From assembly GCF_018139145.2 (NCBI RefSeq), contig NW_026114290.1, positions 1 through 64,000 on the forward strand: a stretch of DNA of 64,000 nucleotides, given 5' to 3'. The notes under the pieces were generated by a model. The model saw only the letters and a list, made by a program, of their open reading frames with translations. It ran no database searches and was not told the origin of the DNA. Made by a program: the position numbers and the translations under genes. The first letter of the stretch is position 1. Each line of letters begins with the position of its first letter. Positions 51,601 through 57,220 of the stretch are shown in pieces. This DNA is from Gymnogyps californianus (Eukaryota; Chordata; Aves; Accipitriformes; Cathartidae).

Positions 51601-54160
51601 CCCCCCCGGGGTGTCTTACCACATGCCGTAGCCCCCCCGGGGTGTCTTATCACACAGCGTAGCCCCCCCGGGGTGTCTTATCACGCAGTGTAGCCCCCCC
51701 AGGGTGTCGTACCACACGGTGTAGCCCCACCTGGGTGTCTTATCACACACCGTAGCCCCCCCTGGGGTGTCTTATCACGTGCCGTAGCCCCCCCGGGATG
51801 TTTTATCACACAGCGTAGCCCCCCCGCGGTGTCTTATCATGCAGCATAGCCCCCCCCAGGATGTTTTATCATGCAGCGTTTTATCACACAGTGTAGCCCC
51901 CCTGAGGTGTCTTATCATGTGCCGTAGCCCCCCCGGGATGTGTTATCATGCAGCGTAGCCCCCCCCAGGGTGTTTTATCACACGGTGTAGCCCTCCCGGG
52001 GTGTCTTACCACATGCCGTAGCCCCCCTGGGGTGTCATATCATGCAGCGTAGCCCCCCCGGGTGTCTTATCATGTGCCATAGCCCCCCCGGGGTGTCTTA
52101 TCACACAGCGTAGCCCCCCTGAGGTGTCTTATCACATGCCATAGCCCCCCCAGGATGTGTTATCACACAGCATAGCCCCCCAGGGTGTTTTATCACACAG
52201 TGTAGCCCTCCTGGGGTGTCTTACCACACAGTGTAGCCCCCCCCCCCCCCCCGGGTGTCTTATCACGTGCCGTAGCCCCCCCGGGATGTCTTATCACACA
52301 GCGTAGCCCCCCTGGGATGTGTTATCACGCAGCGTAGCCCCCCCGGGGTGTCTTACCACACAGTGTAGCCCCCCCCGGCATGTGTTATCATGCAGCATAG
52401 CCCCCCTGGGGTGTCTTACCACACAGCGTAGCCCCCCCGGGCTGTCTGTCACGTTGGTGGAGTGGGCACACGGAGCCCCCAGCCCTGTGCCGGGACGGGA
52501 TTTTGGCTCACGGGGATGCCGAGCAGGGAGAGGGGAGCGGAGACGCGGGGTCGTTGCTTCCCCTGATCCAAATTAGCTTGGGGGGAGCCTTCCCCCCCCC
52601 CCACCCCCCCCCCCCCCCAAACCTCCAGCGGGACGGAGGGATGCTTCCAGAACCGGAAAACACTGGGAATTTCAATCCCACGGAGGAGCTGCCTCCGCGC
52701 AGAGCAGGGAGGCAGCCGGCGTTGAGGCTGGGGAGGGGGAGAAGTGGCTCCGTGCCGCGTCCCGGCCTTCGCCCGCTCACCCCCCCGGTGCGTTTTTCCC
52801 CCCCCCTCCCCGGCCCCGGCCCCGACCCCGACCCCAGCCAGCGAAGCCTGCTGCGAGCTGTGCGGCCTCTACTTCGAAAACCGCAAAGCCTTGGCCAGCC
52901 ACGCGCGGGCGCATCTCCGGCAATTCGGCGTCACCGAATGGTGCGTTAACGGTTCGCCTATCGAGACCCTCAGCGAATGGATCCGACATCGACCCCAAAA
53001 AGCCGGCGCTTACCGTAGCTACATCCAAGGCGGACGACCCTTCACTAAGAAATTCCGGAACTCTTCGCACGCCCGGGATCACGACGGCGGAGCTCGACGG
53101 ATGCCGCTCAGCCTTCAAGCCGGCGGCGTGACCTTTTTGAGCAAAGGATTGACGGGAGATTTGGCTCACGGCGATGCCGGAAAAATCCTGGATGGGGGAA
53201 GCAGCGGTGAGCGGCCCATGATCACTTCCCCCCTCTCGTTGGTGAAGGTGGAGGAACATCAACGCTCCAACATCAACAGTGAGTTGGGGAGAAGCCAGCC
53301 GGGAGAGGGCAGAGGGGGTCTCCGGCACCGGCAGAGCACCGGGAAAAACCCTGCCCTGTCCCCTCTGCCCGTTCCCGGCAGCACCGGAGGCAGGGCGGGG
53401 AGGTGGGGAAGGGGGGGGTTGTTCTTTAGCAGAGACCCCCCCTCTCCTCCTCCTCCTCCTCCTCTTCCTCCCAGGGACCCGGTTCCCCACGATGAGCGGG
53501 AGCTGCTCCCTGCGGCGGGGAGCTGGAAGCAGAGAGGCCGTGCCGTGCCGTGCCGTGCCGTGCCGGCGGTGCCGTGCCGCCTTCGGTGCCCCCCCCCCAG
53601 CTCCGATCTAACCCCTCCCGTTTCTCCTATCCCAGAATTTGAGCGGAGGCAAGCGAGACCCCTGGATGCCCCCCTCCACCGGGAAGAGGAAGGGGCCGAA
53701 TTCCAGCAGAAAATGGAGGAGACGCGGCAGCCGCCGCCGCGGATGAGGCCGGTGCCTTCCCTGGTCCCTCGCCCGCCGCAAACTTCCTTGGTGAAGTTCG
53801 TGGGGAACATCTACACCCTCAAATGCAGGTAGGTCACCTTGGGAAAAGGGAAGGGGGGGGGCTTTCATCCCGCATCCGTATCCTTAGGGATCCTCTTTCC
53901 CGGCTGGAAGCGGTGCCTTTCCCTGCGCCGCGGCGTGGATCCCTCTTTTTGGGGGCCTCCCCAAACGGCGATTGCCGCGCTGACGCCGCGTCCTCCGTAG
54001 GTTCTGCGAGGTGGAATTCCAAGGTCCCCTTTCCATCCAGGAGGAATGGGTACGGCATCTCCAGCGACACATCCTGGAAATGAATTTCTCCAAAGCGGAT
54101 CCTTTACGGGGCGAAGCTCCCCCCCCGCCCGAACCCCCCGCCCTCGCCGAGGCTCAGTAA
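1322..54160 (+). CDS. WIZ: WIZ zinc finger protein, full gene span (11 coding exons)
   Basis: WIZ is a nuclear C2H2 zinc-finger adaptor. In mammals its C-terminal finger binds EHMT1/EHMT2 (GLP/G9a), stabilises that H3K9 mono/dimethyltransferase complex and links it to the CtBP corepressor. I joined exons 1322-1691, 29392-29452, 32024-34557, 34778-35143, 46129-46293, 46986-47489, 49849-50385, 50646-51176, 52838-53278, 53636-53828 and 54001-54160. All have GT-AG borders and matching phases, and the sum is 5,862 nt, or 1,953 codons plus TAA. Eleven C2H2 fingers begin near residues 454, 495, 543, 622, 934, 1002, 1172, 1345, 1524, 1695 and 1900. Two PLNL motifs near 1330 and 1509 resemble CtBP-binding sites. 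Widely spaced fingers, the C-terminal module and the neighbour AKAP8L all fit mammalian WIZ. The extreme N-terminus (exons 1-2) is the least certain part, and untranslated exons were not found. Confidence 0.96.
2669..3520 (-). mobile_element. CR1 LINE fragment, old copy
   Basis: The left end reads TAGAATG..GGGTTGGAAGGGACC, the reverse complement of the CR1 3' end. Read on the minus strand from 3520 it contains decayed reverse-transcriptase sequence: V-L-F-N-I near 3390, then [11 protein letters not shown] near 3330, where intact CR1 has F-A-D-D. The usual CR1 tail domain ([10 protein letters not shown]) follows. Several frameshifts and stops are present and the 5' end is truncated. Confidence 0.85.
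5404..5510. repeat. 27-bp repeat with 22-G run
   Basis: Several copies of a GGGGATCGGTGGGGCGGTTG unit are interrupted by an uninterrupted run of 22 G at 5446-5467. G-quadruplex-prone on the plus strand. Confidence 0.75.
5841..6675. repeat. Minisatellite, ~59-60 bp unit, about 14 copies
   Basis: Each unit holds GGTGTCACAAGGT, then a CCCCGATGYGGGGAC core, CATCCTGCT and GGCAGTG. Units near 5841-6180 are the most regular; later ones carry insertions. Lies in WIZ intron 1. Confidence 0.92.
13140..14913 (+). mobile_element. CR1 LINE fragment with reverse-transcriptase remnants
   Basis: About 1.8 kb of 5'-truncated CR1 on the plus strand. Decayed ORF2 blocks appear in order: [14 protein letters not shown] (13555), I-G-Q-S-Q-H-G-F (13680), D-F-S-K-A-F-D-T (13800) and K-F-A-D-D-T (14041). 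Then an open C-terminal piece runs 14541-14825. It ends in ATTCTATG at 14906-14913, the CR1 3' terminus. Stops and frameshifts break the ORF, so it is not autonomous. The 5' side starts beside an A-run at 13140. Confidence 0.9.
19389..19694 (-). other. Unexplained 101-codon ORF inside WIZ intron 1
   Basis: Minus-strand ATG to TAG ORF with a varied, non-repetitive composition (for example [11 protein letters not shown]). It looks more protein-like than the surrounding chance ORFs. I do not recognise it, and see no matching promoter, splice partner or polyadenylation signal. It may be chance or a decayed retrocopy. Confidence 0.2.
25790..26200 (-). mobile_element. CR1 LINE 3' fragment
   Basis: Starts with a decayed TCATAGAATC-type end (AATCACAGAATAATTGAGG) followed by TTGGAAGGACC. 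It runs through the CR1 3' domain, reversed relative to the plus strand. It is short, diverged and non-coding. Confidence 0.8.
28153..28452. repeat. Three tandem ~105-bp units with (GAT)n
   Basis: Each unit reads GGGC-TGC-CCATGACCCAAGATGATG..., GGGAC-AATT/GTTCCTT, and AGCAAGCTTGCTTGCCTGGG. The GAT run is 2, 7 and 6 repeats long in successive units, so it expanded after duplication. Lies in WIZ intron 1. Confidence 0.85.
29392..29452 (+). CDS. WIZ: WIZ exon 2 (61-nt exon)
   Basis: A good acceptor (CTCTGTTGCAG, ending 29391) and a GTAAGT donor at 29453 bracket 61 nt. Joined to exon 1 it reads D-E-P-D-P-A-L-S-G and ends with two bases that exon 3 completes as Gly. It enters in phase 1 and leaves in phase 2, so exon 1 cannot splice directly to exon 3 without a frameshift. 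That phase logic, rather than homology, is the main support. Confidence 0.72.
29453..32023 (+). other. WIZ intron 2
   Basis: Starts GTAAGT and ends TTACAG. Holds a 22-bp tandem duplication (about 29715-29762) and the GA repeat. No other feature was recognised. Confidence 0.65.
29788..29810. repeat. (GA)n microsatellite
   Basis: A GA run with one AA interruption, in WIZ intron 2. Confidence 0.85.
32024..34557 (+). CDS. WIZ: WIZ exon 3 (large exon, zinc fingers 1-5)
   Basis: This 2,534-nt exon starts after TTATTTACAG and ends before GTAGTA at 34558. It encodes about residues 144-988. The first ~300 residues are polar and Ser/Glu-rich. Five C2H2 fingers follow: C454/C457/H470/H474 (32952), one near 33075, one near 33219, one near 33456 with four residues between its histidines, and one at 34392 with the motif C-P-Y-C-P-D-R-F-H. 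Between fingers 4 and 5 is a long Ser/Lys/Gln-rich linker with a short glutamine run near 34143. The block between fingers 2 and 3 ([11 protein letters not shown]) and the finger-5 region match mammalian WIZ strongly. The exon ends in a Lys run. Confidence 0.96.
34778..35143 (+). CDS. WIZ: WIZ exon 4 (zinc finger 6)
   Basis: The acceptor is TTTCCGCAG and the donor GTAAGC begins at 35144. The split first codon gives Val. The exon carries finger 6 (C-E-F-C-G-A-G-F, Cys at residue 1002), followed by a W-E-L-T-I-S-P-I-N helix-like module and a Ser/Pro-rich tail. It is a phase 1-1 exon. Skipping both this and the cassette exon would keep the frame. Confidence 0.95.
39740..40430 (-). mobile_element. 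CR1 LINE 3' fragment, near-identical to the copy at 14.2-14.9 kb
   Basis: The minus-strand sequence 40410-39760 is almost the same as plus-strand 14240-14895. Open pieces 39826-40110 (-) and 14541-14825 (+) differ at only 2 of 94 residues. The 3' terminus has lost the ATTCTATG octamer. Beyond 40430 the CR1 match stops (5' truncation). Confidence 0.9.
44046..44232. repeat. G-rich minisatellite, ~37-bp unit, 5 copies
   Basis: Units of GCCTGTGGGGCAGCCAGGCC then CCATGGC and a G-run of 6-11. The G-run length varies between copies. It ends about 150 bp before the CpG-rich internal WIZ promoter. Confidence 0.9.
44380..44760 (+). promoter_or_regulatory. WIZ: Internal CpG-rich promoter of WIZ short isoform
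   Basis: From about 44380 the sequence becomes dense in CpG and GC-box-like CCGCCC/GGGCGG elements with no TATA box. A repeated GCTCGGCGCTCG motif occurs (44492-44512, 44555-44570, 44645-44660, 44685-44700). It ends in AAGATGGCGGC, a YY1-type downstream element that also holds the proposed start codon. The first exon begins here and joins the later WIZ exons in phase. Confidence 0.6.
44737..44747 (+). promoter_or_regulatory. YY1-type site overlapping the WIZ short-form ATG
   Basis: AAGATGGCGGC is the classic YY1 core promoter element. It is usually placed just downstream of the transcription start in TATA-less CpG promoters, and its ATG is often the start codon, as here. Confidence 0.55.
44740..44857 (+). 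CDS. WIZ: WIZ alternative first coding exon (short isoform)
   Basis: An ATG at 44740, inside the core AAGATGGCGGC (44737-44747), opens 39 codons rich in Ala, Pro, Arg and Glu. A GTGAGC donor begins at 44858. The exon ends in phase 1, exactly the phase needed to join the cassette exon at 46129. The resulting protein would be 882 residues with fingers 7-11. Short WIZ isoforms that begin just before the finger-7 exon are known in mammals, and this CpG-rich segment is the natural place for their promoter. There is no homology proof that this exact peptide is translated. The segment could be partly untranslated, with initiation at the Met in exon 5. Confidence 0.7.
45460..45855. repeat. Degenerate tandem repeat of acceptor-like units
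   Basis: About ten units of 30-55 bp. Each has a C/T-rich stretch, then usually CAG, then GGAGCTGCCACC or a variant. Copies stand near 45473, 45497, 45529, 45582, 45618, 45656, 45690, 45745, 45777 and 45820. The array lies 270 bp before the true exon 5 acceptor. Confidence 0.8.
46129..46293 (+). CDS. WIZ: WIZ exon 5 (165-nt in-frame cassette exon)
   Basis: Bounded by CTCTCGGCAG (ending 46128) and GTGAGT at 46294. It is exactly 165 nt, phase 1-1, so it can be included or skipped without shifting the frame. It encodes an acidic start (four Glu in a row) and then [13 protein letters not shown]. This resembles the N-terminus of the mammalian short WIZ isoform, which begins at about this Met. No finger is present. 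Joining changes the split codon before exon 6 from Ala (skipped) to Thr (included). Confidence 0.88.
46928..46985 (+). promoter_or_regulatory. Extended CT/T polypyrimidine tract at WIZ exon 6 acceptor
   Basis: An almost pure pyrimidine stretch of about 55 nt, mostly CT repeats then T-runs, directly before TTTTTAG. A similar tract of about 45 nt precedes exon 7 (49796-49846). Confidence 0.8.
46986..47489 (+). CDS. WIZ: WIZ exon 6 (zinc finger 7)
   Basis: The exon begins after a very long CT/T tract ending TTTTTAG at 46985 and ends before GTGAGT at 47490. Finger 7 (C-E-V-C-G-A-C-F, Cys at residue 1172) is followed by the linker [15 protein letters not shown] Lys/Ser/Pro-rich region then ends in G-P-L-N-L, a CtBP-type motif at the donor. 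Phase 1-1. Nearly every segment matches mammalian WIZ. Confidence 0.97.
47490..49848 (+). other. WIZ intron 6
   Basis: A 2.4 kb GC-rich intron ending in a long pyrimidine tract. Long open frames here have no recognisable protein content. Confidence 0.65.
49849..50385 (+). CDS. WIZ: WIZ exon 7 (zinc finger 8)
   Basis: Acceptor CTCTCCGCAG ends at 49848; donor GTAAGT begins at 50386. Finger 8 (C-E-F-C-G-E-Y-F, Cys at residue 1345) is followed by [16 protein letters not shown] basic/Pro-rich tail ends in S-P-L-N-L, a second CtBP-type motif. Phase 1-1. The first ~150 nt after position 49867 are nearly identical to exon 8. Confidence 0.97.
50646..51176 (+). CDS. WIZ: WIZ exon 8 (zinc finger 9)
   Basis: Acceptor CTCCCCGCAG ends at 50645; donor GTAAGT begins at 51177. 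It carries finger 9 (Cys at residue 1524), a near copy of finger 8, then [11 protein letters not shown] and a Lys-rich tail with I-K-K-E-P, a sumoylation-like motif. The end includes Y-I-Q-T-E-L-P-F-K, conserved in mammalian WIZ. Phase 1-1. The intron before it is only 260 bp. Confidence 0.97.
51221..52445. repeat. Minisatellite, ~31-bp unit, roughly 40 copies
   Basis: Units of GTGTAGCCCCCCCGGGGTG then TCTTACCACAC, varying mainly in the C-run and in the last six bases. It fills most of WIZ intron 8. Some copies create CACGTG (51247, 51776, 52265). Confidence 0.93.
52838..53278 (+). CDS. WIZ: WIZ exon 9 (zinc finger 10)
   Basis: The acceptor ends CCCCAG at 52837 after a C-rich tract; GTGAGT begins at 53279. 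Finger 10 (C-E-L-C-G-L-Y-F, Cys at residue 1695) is followed by [14 protein letters not shown]. Next comes a conserved basic segment ending [10 protein letters not shown] second sumoylation-like V-K-V-E-E lies near the end. Phase 1-1. Confidence 0.97.
53540..53580. repeat. (GTGCC)n pentamer repeat
   Basis: Five perfect GTGCC copies at 53540-53564 and further copies after a 5-bp interruption, in WIZ intron 9. Confidence 0.85.
53636..53828 (+). CDS. WIZ: WIZ exon 10
   Basis: Acceptor TCCTATCCCAG ends at 53635; the donor GTAGGT begins at 53829. It encodes a charged start (F-E-R-R-Q-A-R-P) and the conserved Pro-rich [15 protein letters not shown]. It ends with the first cysteine of finger 11 (residue 1900). 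It leaves in phase 2, unlike the preceding exons. Confidence 0.97.
54001..54160 (+). CDS. WIZ: WIZ exon 11 (last coding exon, rest of zinc finger 11)
   Basis: The acceptor TCCTCCGTAG ends at 54000. The split codon gives Arg, followed by F-C-E-V-E-F-Q-G and the histidines H1920 and H1924. The spacing is C-x2-C-x16-H-x3-H, longer than a standard finger. In mammals this C-terminal finger is the EHMT-binding element. A short Pro/Ala-rich tail ends at TAA 54158-54160. Confidence 0.97.
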
Positions 54161-55362
54161 CGGGAGCCCAAACCCCGGCTCTCACCGGGACGGAGCCGGC
54201 GCACGGGGAAGCGACCGCGGATGTCGCCGGAACATCCTCACCCCCCCCCCCTTCCTGCATCCACGATTCCTTATATTTTTTTTTTTATTATTATTTTGTT
54301 TTTTTGGGAAGAGGGGGGGGGAATCGATCGCTGCCTCCGGAGCTTCTCCCCGCTTCCAGGGGACGAGCCGGCGGCGGGGGACACGACCCCGGCCACAAGC
54401 ACTACATGGATCAAGACAACTCTTGGCAATCCTACGGGAGACACGCGGCAACCGGGAGCCGGCACCGGATCGGGGAGGGAACGACTCAATGCCGGTCCCG
54501 GCGCGGGATGGAGAAGGGGGAATTTTTTTCCTCCTCCTCGTTTCCCAAAAACCCGTTGTTTTTGTTTTTGTTTTTGTTTTTTTTTTTAACCCAAAGAGCA
54601 AACGGTGTCGCCTTTACCGGCGGCGATTCGGGATGGAGCCGGGCCGGAGGGGAATTTCGGGGAGCAGCCGCCTTCCCGGAAAACGCTGTGGATTTTGTAT
54701 ATGACCCTTAGAGTTAATGTATATTCGATATTTTTTTTTTTTTTTTCTTTTCCTTTTCTTTTCTCCATAGGCGACGATGAAATTTAGTCTCACGTAGATG
54801 TCGGAATCCCTCGGTTCCGGGGTTGCATGTTGCCCAAAATCCCCTTTTCCCACACTAAAAAAAAAACCAAACCCCCGCCGCCGCTTCCCTCCCGCTTTTC
54901 CACCGCGGCAAAGAAAAAAAAAAAAACCAACCAAACCCACCCAAACCCCCGCCGGATTCGCACCGCTTCCCCCGCCGCCGCCGGATCCCGTTTTCCTTTC
55001 ACCGGAACGGAGCCGTGGGTGAGCGTAAACCCGCTGGAGAAAAGAAACTCCAGTGGGAGCCGGAAAATTCCTCAAGGAATTCCCAGTATTCCCATCCAGG
55101 AGCGGCGGTGGCGGCGGCGGCGCCGGGAGGATTCGGCTCAACCTTCCTGCTCCCCCCCCCCGCCCAGTTTCACCGTTGCTTTATTATTTCTTTGTTTTTC
55201 CCGGTTTTTCCTCGTCTAGCTCCATAGACCTTCCGACTTTTTTAAACTCTAGATTTGTGTAGAAATAAGGAATATTCATTTTTATTTGGAAAATCCCAAA
55301 ACTTCCGAATTTCGGAAGGAATTTTAACGGATAAATATTTTTTCTCTCTCTTTTTTTTTTTT

Positions 55363-55394
<32 letters not shown>

Positions 55395-55480
55395 CCAATA
55401 TTTTTTGGGGGCATATTCTGGTGATTCTTGTATCCGGGAATATGGGATGATGGATTAAATTCTTCTGGAAATGAAGCCGG
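54161..55480 (+). other. WIZ: WIZ 3' untranslated region (probable)
   Basis: No splice-competent coding sequence follows the TAA. The stretch contains several T-runs and A-rich tracts and becomes AT-rich near 55250-55400. It should end about 20 nt after the polyadenylation signal proposed at 55454. The end is inferred, not seen. Confidence 0.6.
55454..55459 (+). terminator. Candidate polyadenylation signal of WIZ
   Basis: ATTAAA, the commonest variant of AATAAA. It lies at the end of the AT-rich part of the proposed 3' UTR and is followed within 40 bp by a G/GT-rich stretch. A perfect AATAAA was not noticed in the UTR. Confidence 0.45.
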
Positions 55481-55629
55481 GGGGGAGAGCGGAGTCTCTG
55501 GATACCCGGGAATGTCGGGATGGGGCCGGGGGTCCCCGGGGGGGGGGGGGGGGGGATGCGGATTTGGGGGGGATCGGGGTGGTTTTAGGGCTCCCCCCCC
55601 AGGGAGGTTTAAAGTGGGATGGGGTCGTG

Positions 55630-56325
55630 TGTCCTGGGATGTGGGGACACTGGGGTCAGGATGAGGCCGTGTCCCCAGGGAAAAGGGGACACAGGGGTCA
55701 GGATGTGACCTTGACCCCCAGGAAAAGGGGACACGGGGGTCAGGATGTGACCTTGACCCCAGGAAAAGGGGACACGGGGGTCAGGATGAGGCTGTGTCCC
55801 AAGGGAAAAGGGGACACTGGGGTCAGGATGAGGCCATGTGCTGGGATGTGGGGACACCGGGGTCGGGATGTGACCTTGACCCTGGGAAAAGGACACTGGG
55901 GTCGGGATGTGACCTTGACCCCCAGGAAAAGGGGACACAGGGGTCAGGATGAGGCTGTGTCCCCAGGGAAAAGGGGACAGCGGGGTCAGGGTGTGACCTT
56001 GACCCCTGGGAAAAGGACACTGGGGTCAGGATGAGGCCGTGTCCCAAGGAAAGGGGACAGCAGGGGTCAGGATGAGGCCATGTCCCTGGGAAAGGGGACA
56101 CCGGGGTCAGGGTGTGACCTTGACCCTTGGGAAAAGGACACTGGGGTCAGGATGAGGCCGTGTCCTGGGATGTGGGAACACCGGGGTCAGGATGTGACCT
56201 TGACCCGTGGGAAAAGGGGACACGGGGGTCAGGATGAGGCCGTGTCCCCAAGGAAAAGGGGACAGCGGGGTCAGGATGTGACCTTGACCCCGGGGAAAAG
56301 GGGACAGCGGGGTCAGGATGTAGGC
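55630..56325. repeat. Minisatellite, ~42-bp unit, about 16 copies
   Basis: Units alternate between two types. One reads GTGACCTTGACCCC then CAGGAAAAGGGGACAC and GGGGTCAGGAT; the other carries GAGGCCGTGTCCCC in place of the first part. It lies between the WIZ 3' end and the AKAP8L promoter. Confidence 0.92.
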
Positions 56326-56545
56326 CACGCCCAGGCCGCCACCCAGCACCCACGGGAGACACGAGTGGGGGAGGAGGGGGCTTCCCTTGAGTACTGAGTT
56401 CTGCCCCTCCCCCCCAGTGGGGACAGCCACCCCGCGTGCGCTCCCCACGTGCACACACACACCTGGGGGGGGTGGGGGGGTGCAGACAGGCGTGACACGC
56501 GTGTGCACACGTTCACGGGTGGGTGAAGTTGCCCCTGCGTGTGTA

Positions 56546-56570
56546 ACACACGCGTGTGCGCGCACACACG
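56546..56570. repeat. Alternating purine-pyrimidine tract
   Basis: 25 bp of ACACACGCGTGTGCGCGC type sequence, preceded by further GTGCACAC stretches (56449-56510). Prone to Z-DNA. Confidence 0.7.
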
Positions 56571-56639
56571 GCCCCACTCCCCCCCCCCCCCCGGCGCGAC
56601 CGCGCGGGGGCGCCCACGCGCCCGCTCCCGGCACGCGGC

Positions 56640-57207
56640 CCCCACGCGGGTGGGTCGCGCGGGTCGCTGGCCGGGCGGGGCCTCCACGGAGGCAGCCAAT
56701 AGCAGCAAGCGCTGCGGCGAGGAGGGGCGGGGCGAGGCGCAGCCCAGCCGTAGTGGGGGCGGGGTTAGCGGCCCGAGGCGGGTCTGCCACGCTATTGGTG
56801 CAAGCAGGGTCAGCCCGCCCCCTAGCTGGCCAATGAGTGAGCAGAGCGGTAGCGGTCACGCCTCCTCGTGAGTTGACAGCCGCGCCGACTAATCAGCGCT
56901 CGGCCTTGCGGGTCCCATTGAGCGAGGAGCCCGCCGCGCCGCGATTGACACCTGCGCCCGCCAACCGCCGCGGGGGCCGCCCAATGGCACGCGAGGGAGG
57001 CGGTGAGCGACATCCGCCGGCGGCCAACGGGAGCCGCGGATCACCCCGGGGAGGCTGGACCAATGGCGGCGGGGCGCGGGGGGCCGCCGACCAATGAGAA
57101 CGGGGAAGGCGGAGCGGCGCGGCCAATGGGGCGGAGAGGCGGGGCCCGCGCGCCGCCGTTACCGTCTCGCGCAGGAGGAGGCGGCGGCGGGCGGCGGCGC
57201 CGCCATC
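56640..57207 (+). promoter_or_regulatory. AKAP8L: AKAP8L CpG-rich promoter with CCAAT-box array
   Basis: TATA-less, CpG-dense sequence immediately before the AKAP8L start. Perfect CCAAT boxes stand at 56696, 56830, 56981, 57060, 57091 and 57123, with one reversed (ATTGG, 56794). Near matches lie at 56924 (CCATTG) and 57024 (CCAAC). The last three are 31 and 32 bp apart. GC boxes (GGGGCGGGG-type) lie between them. CCAAT boxes are the NF-Y target. Confidence 0.75.
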
Positions 57208-57220
57208 ATGAGCTACTCAG
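57208..57220 (+). CDS. AKAP8L: AKAP8L exon 1 (coding part)
   Basis: ATG at 57208 in a good context (CGCCATCATGA), four codons M-S-Y-S and one base, then a GTGAGG donor at 57221. Such a very short first coding exon is typical of this family. The 5' UTR lies in the GC-rich sequence just upstream. Confidence 0.9.

Noticed and set aside
51221..52445. Regularly spaced repeats resembling a CRISPR array
   Set aside because: Units are contiguous with no unique spacers, inside an intron of a vertebrate gene. It is a minisatellite.
54046..54711. 221-codon ORF after the WIZ stop
   Set aside because: It overlaps exon 11 in another frame and runs into homopolymer tracts of the 3' UTR.
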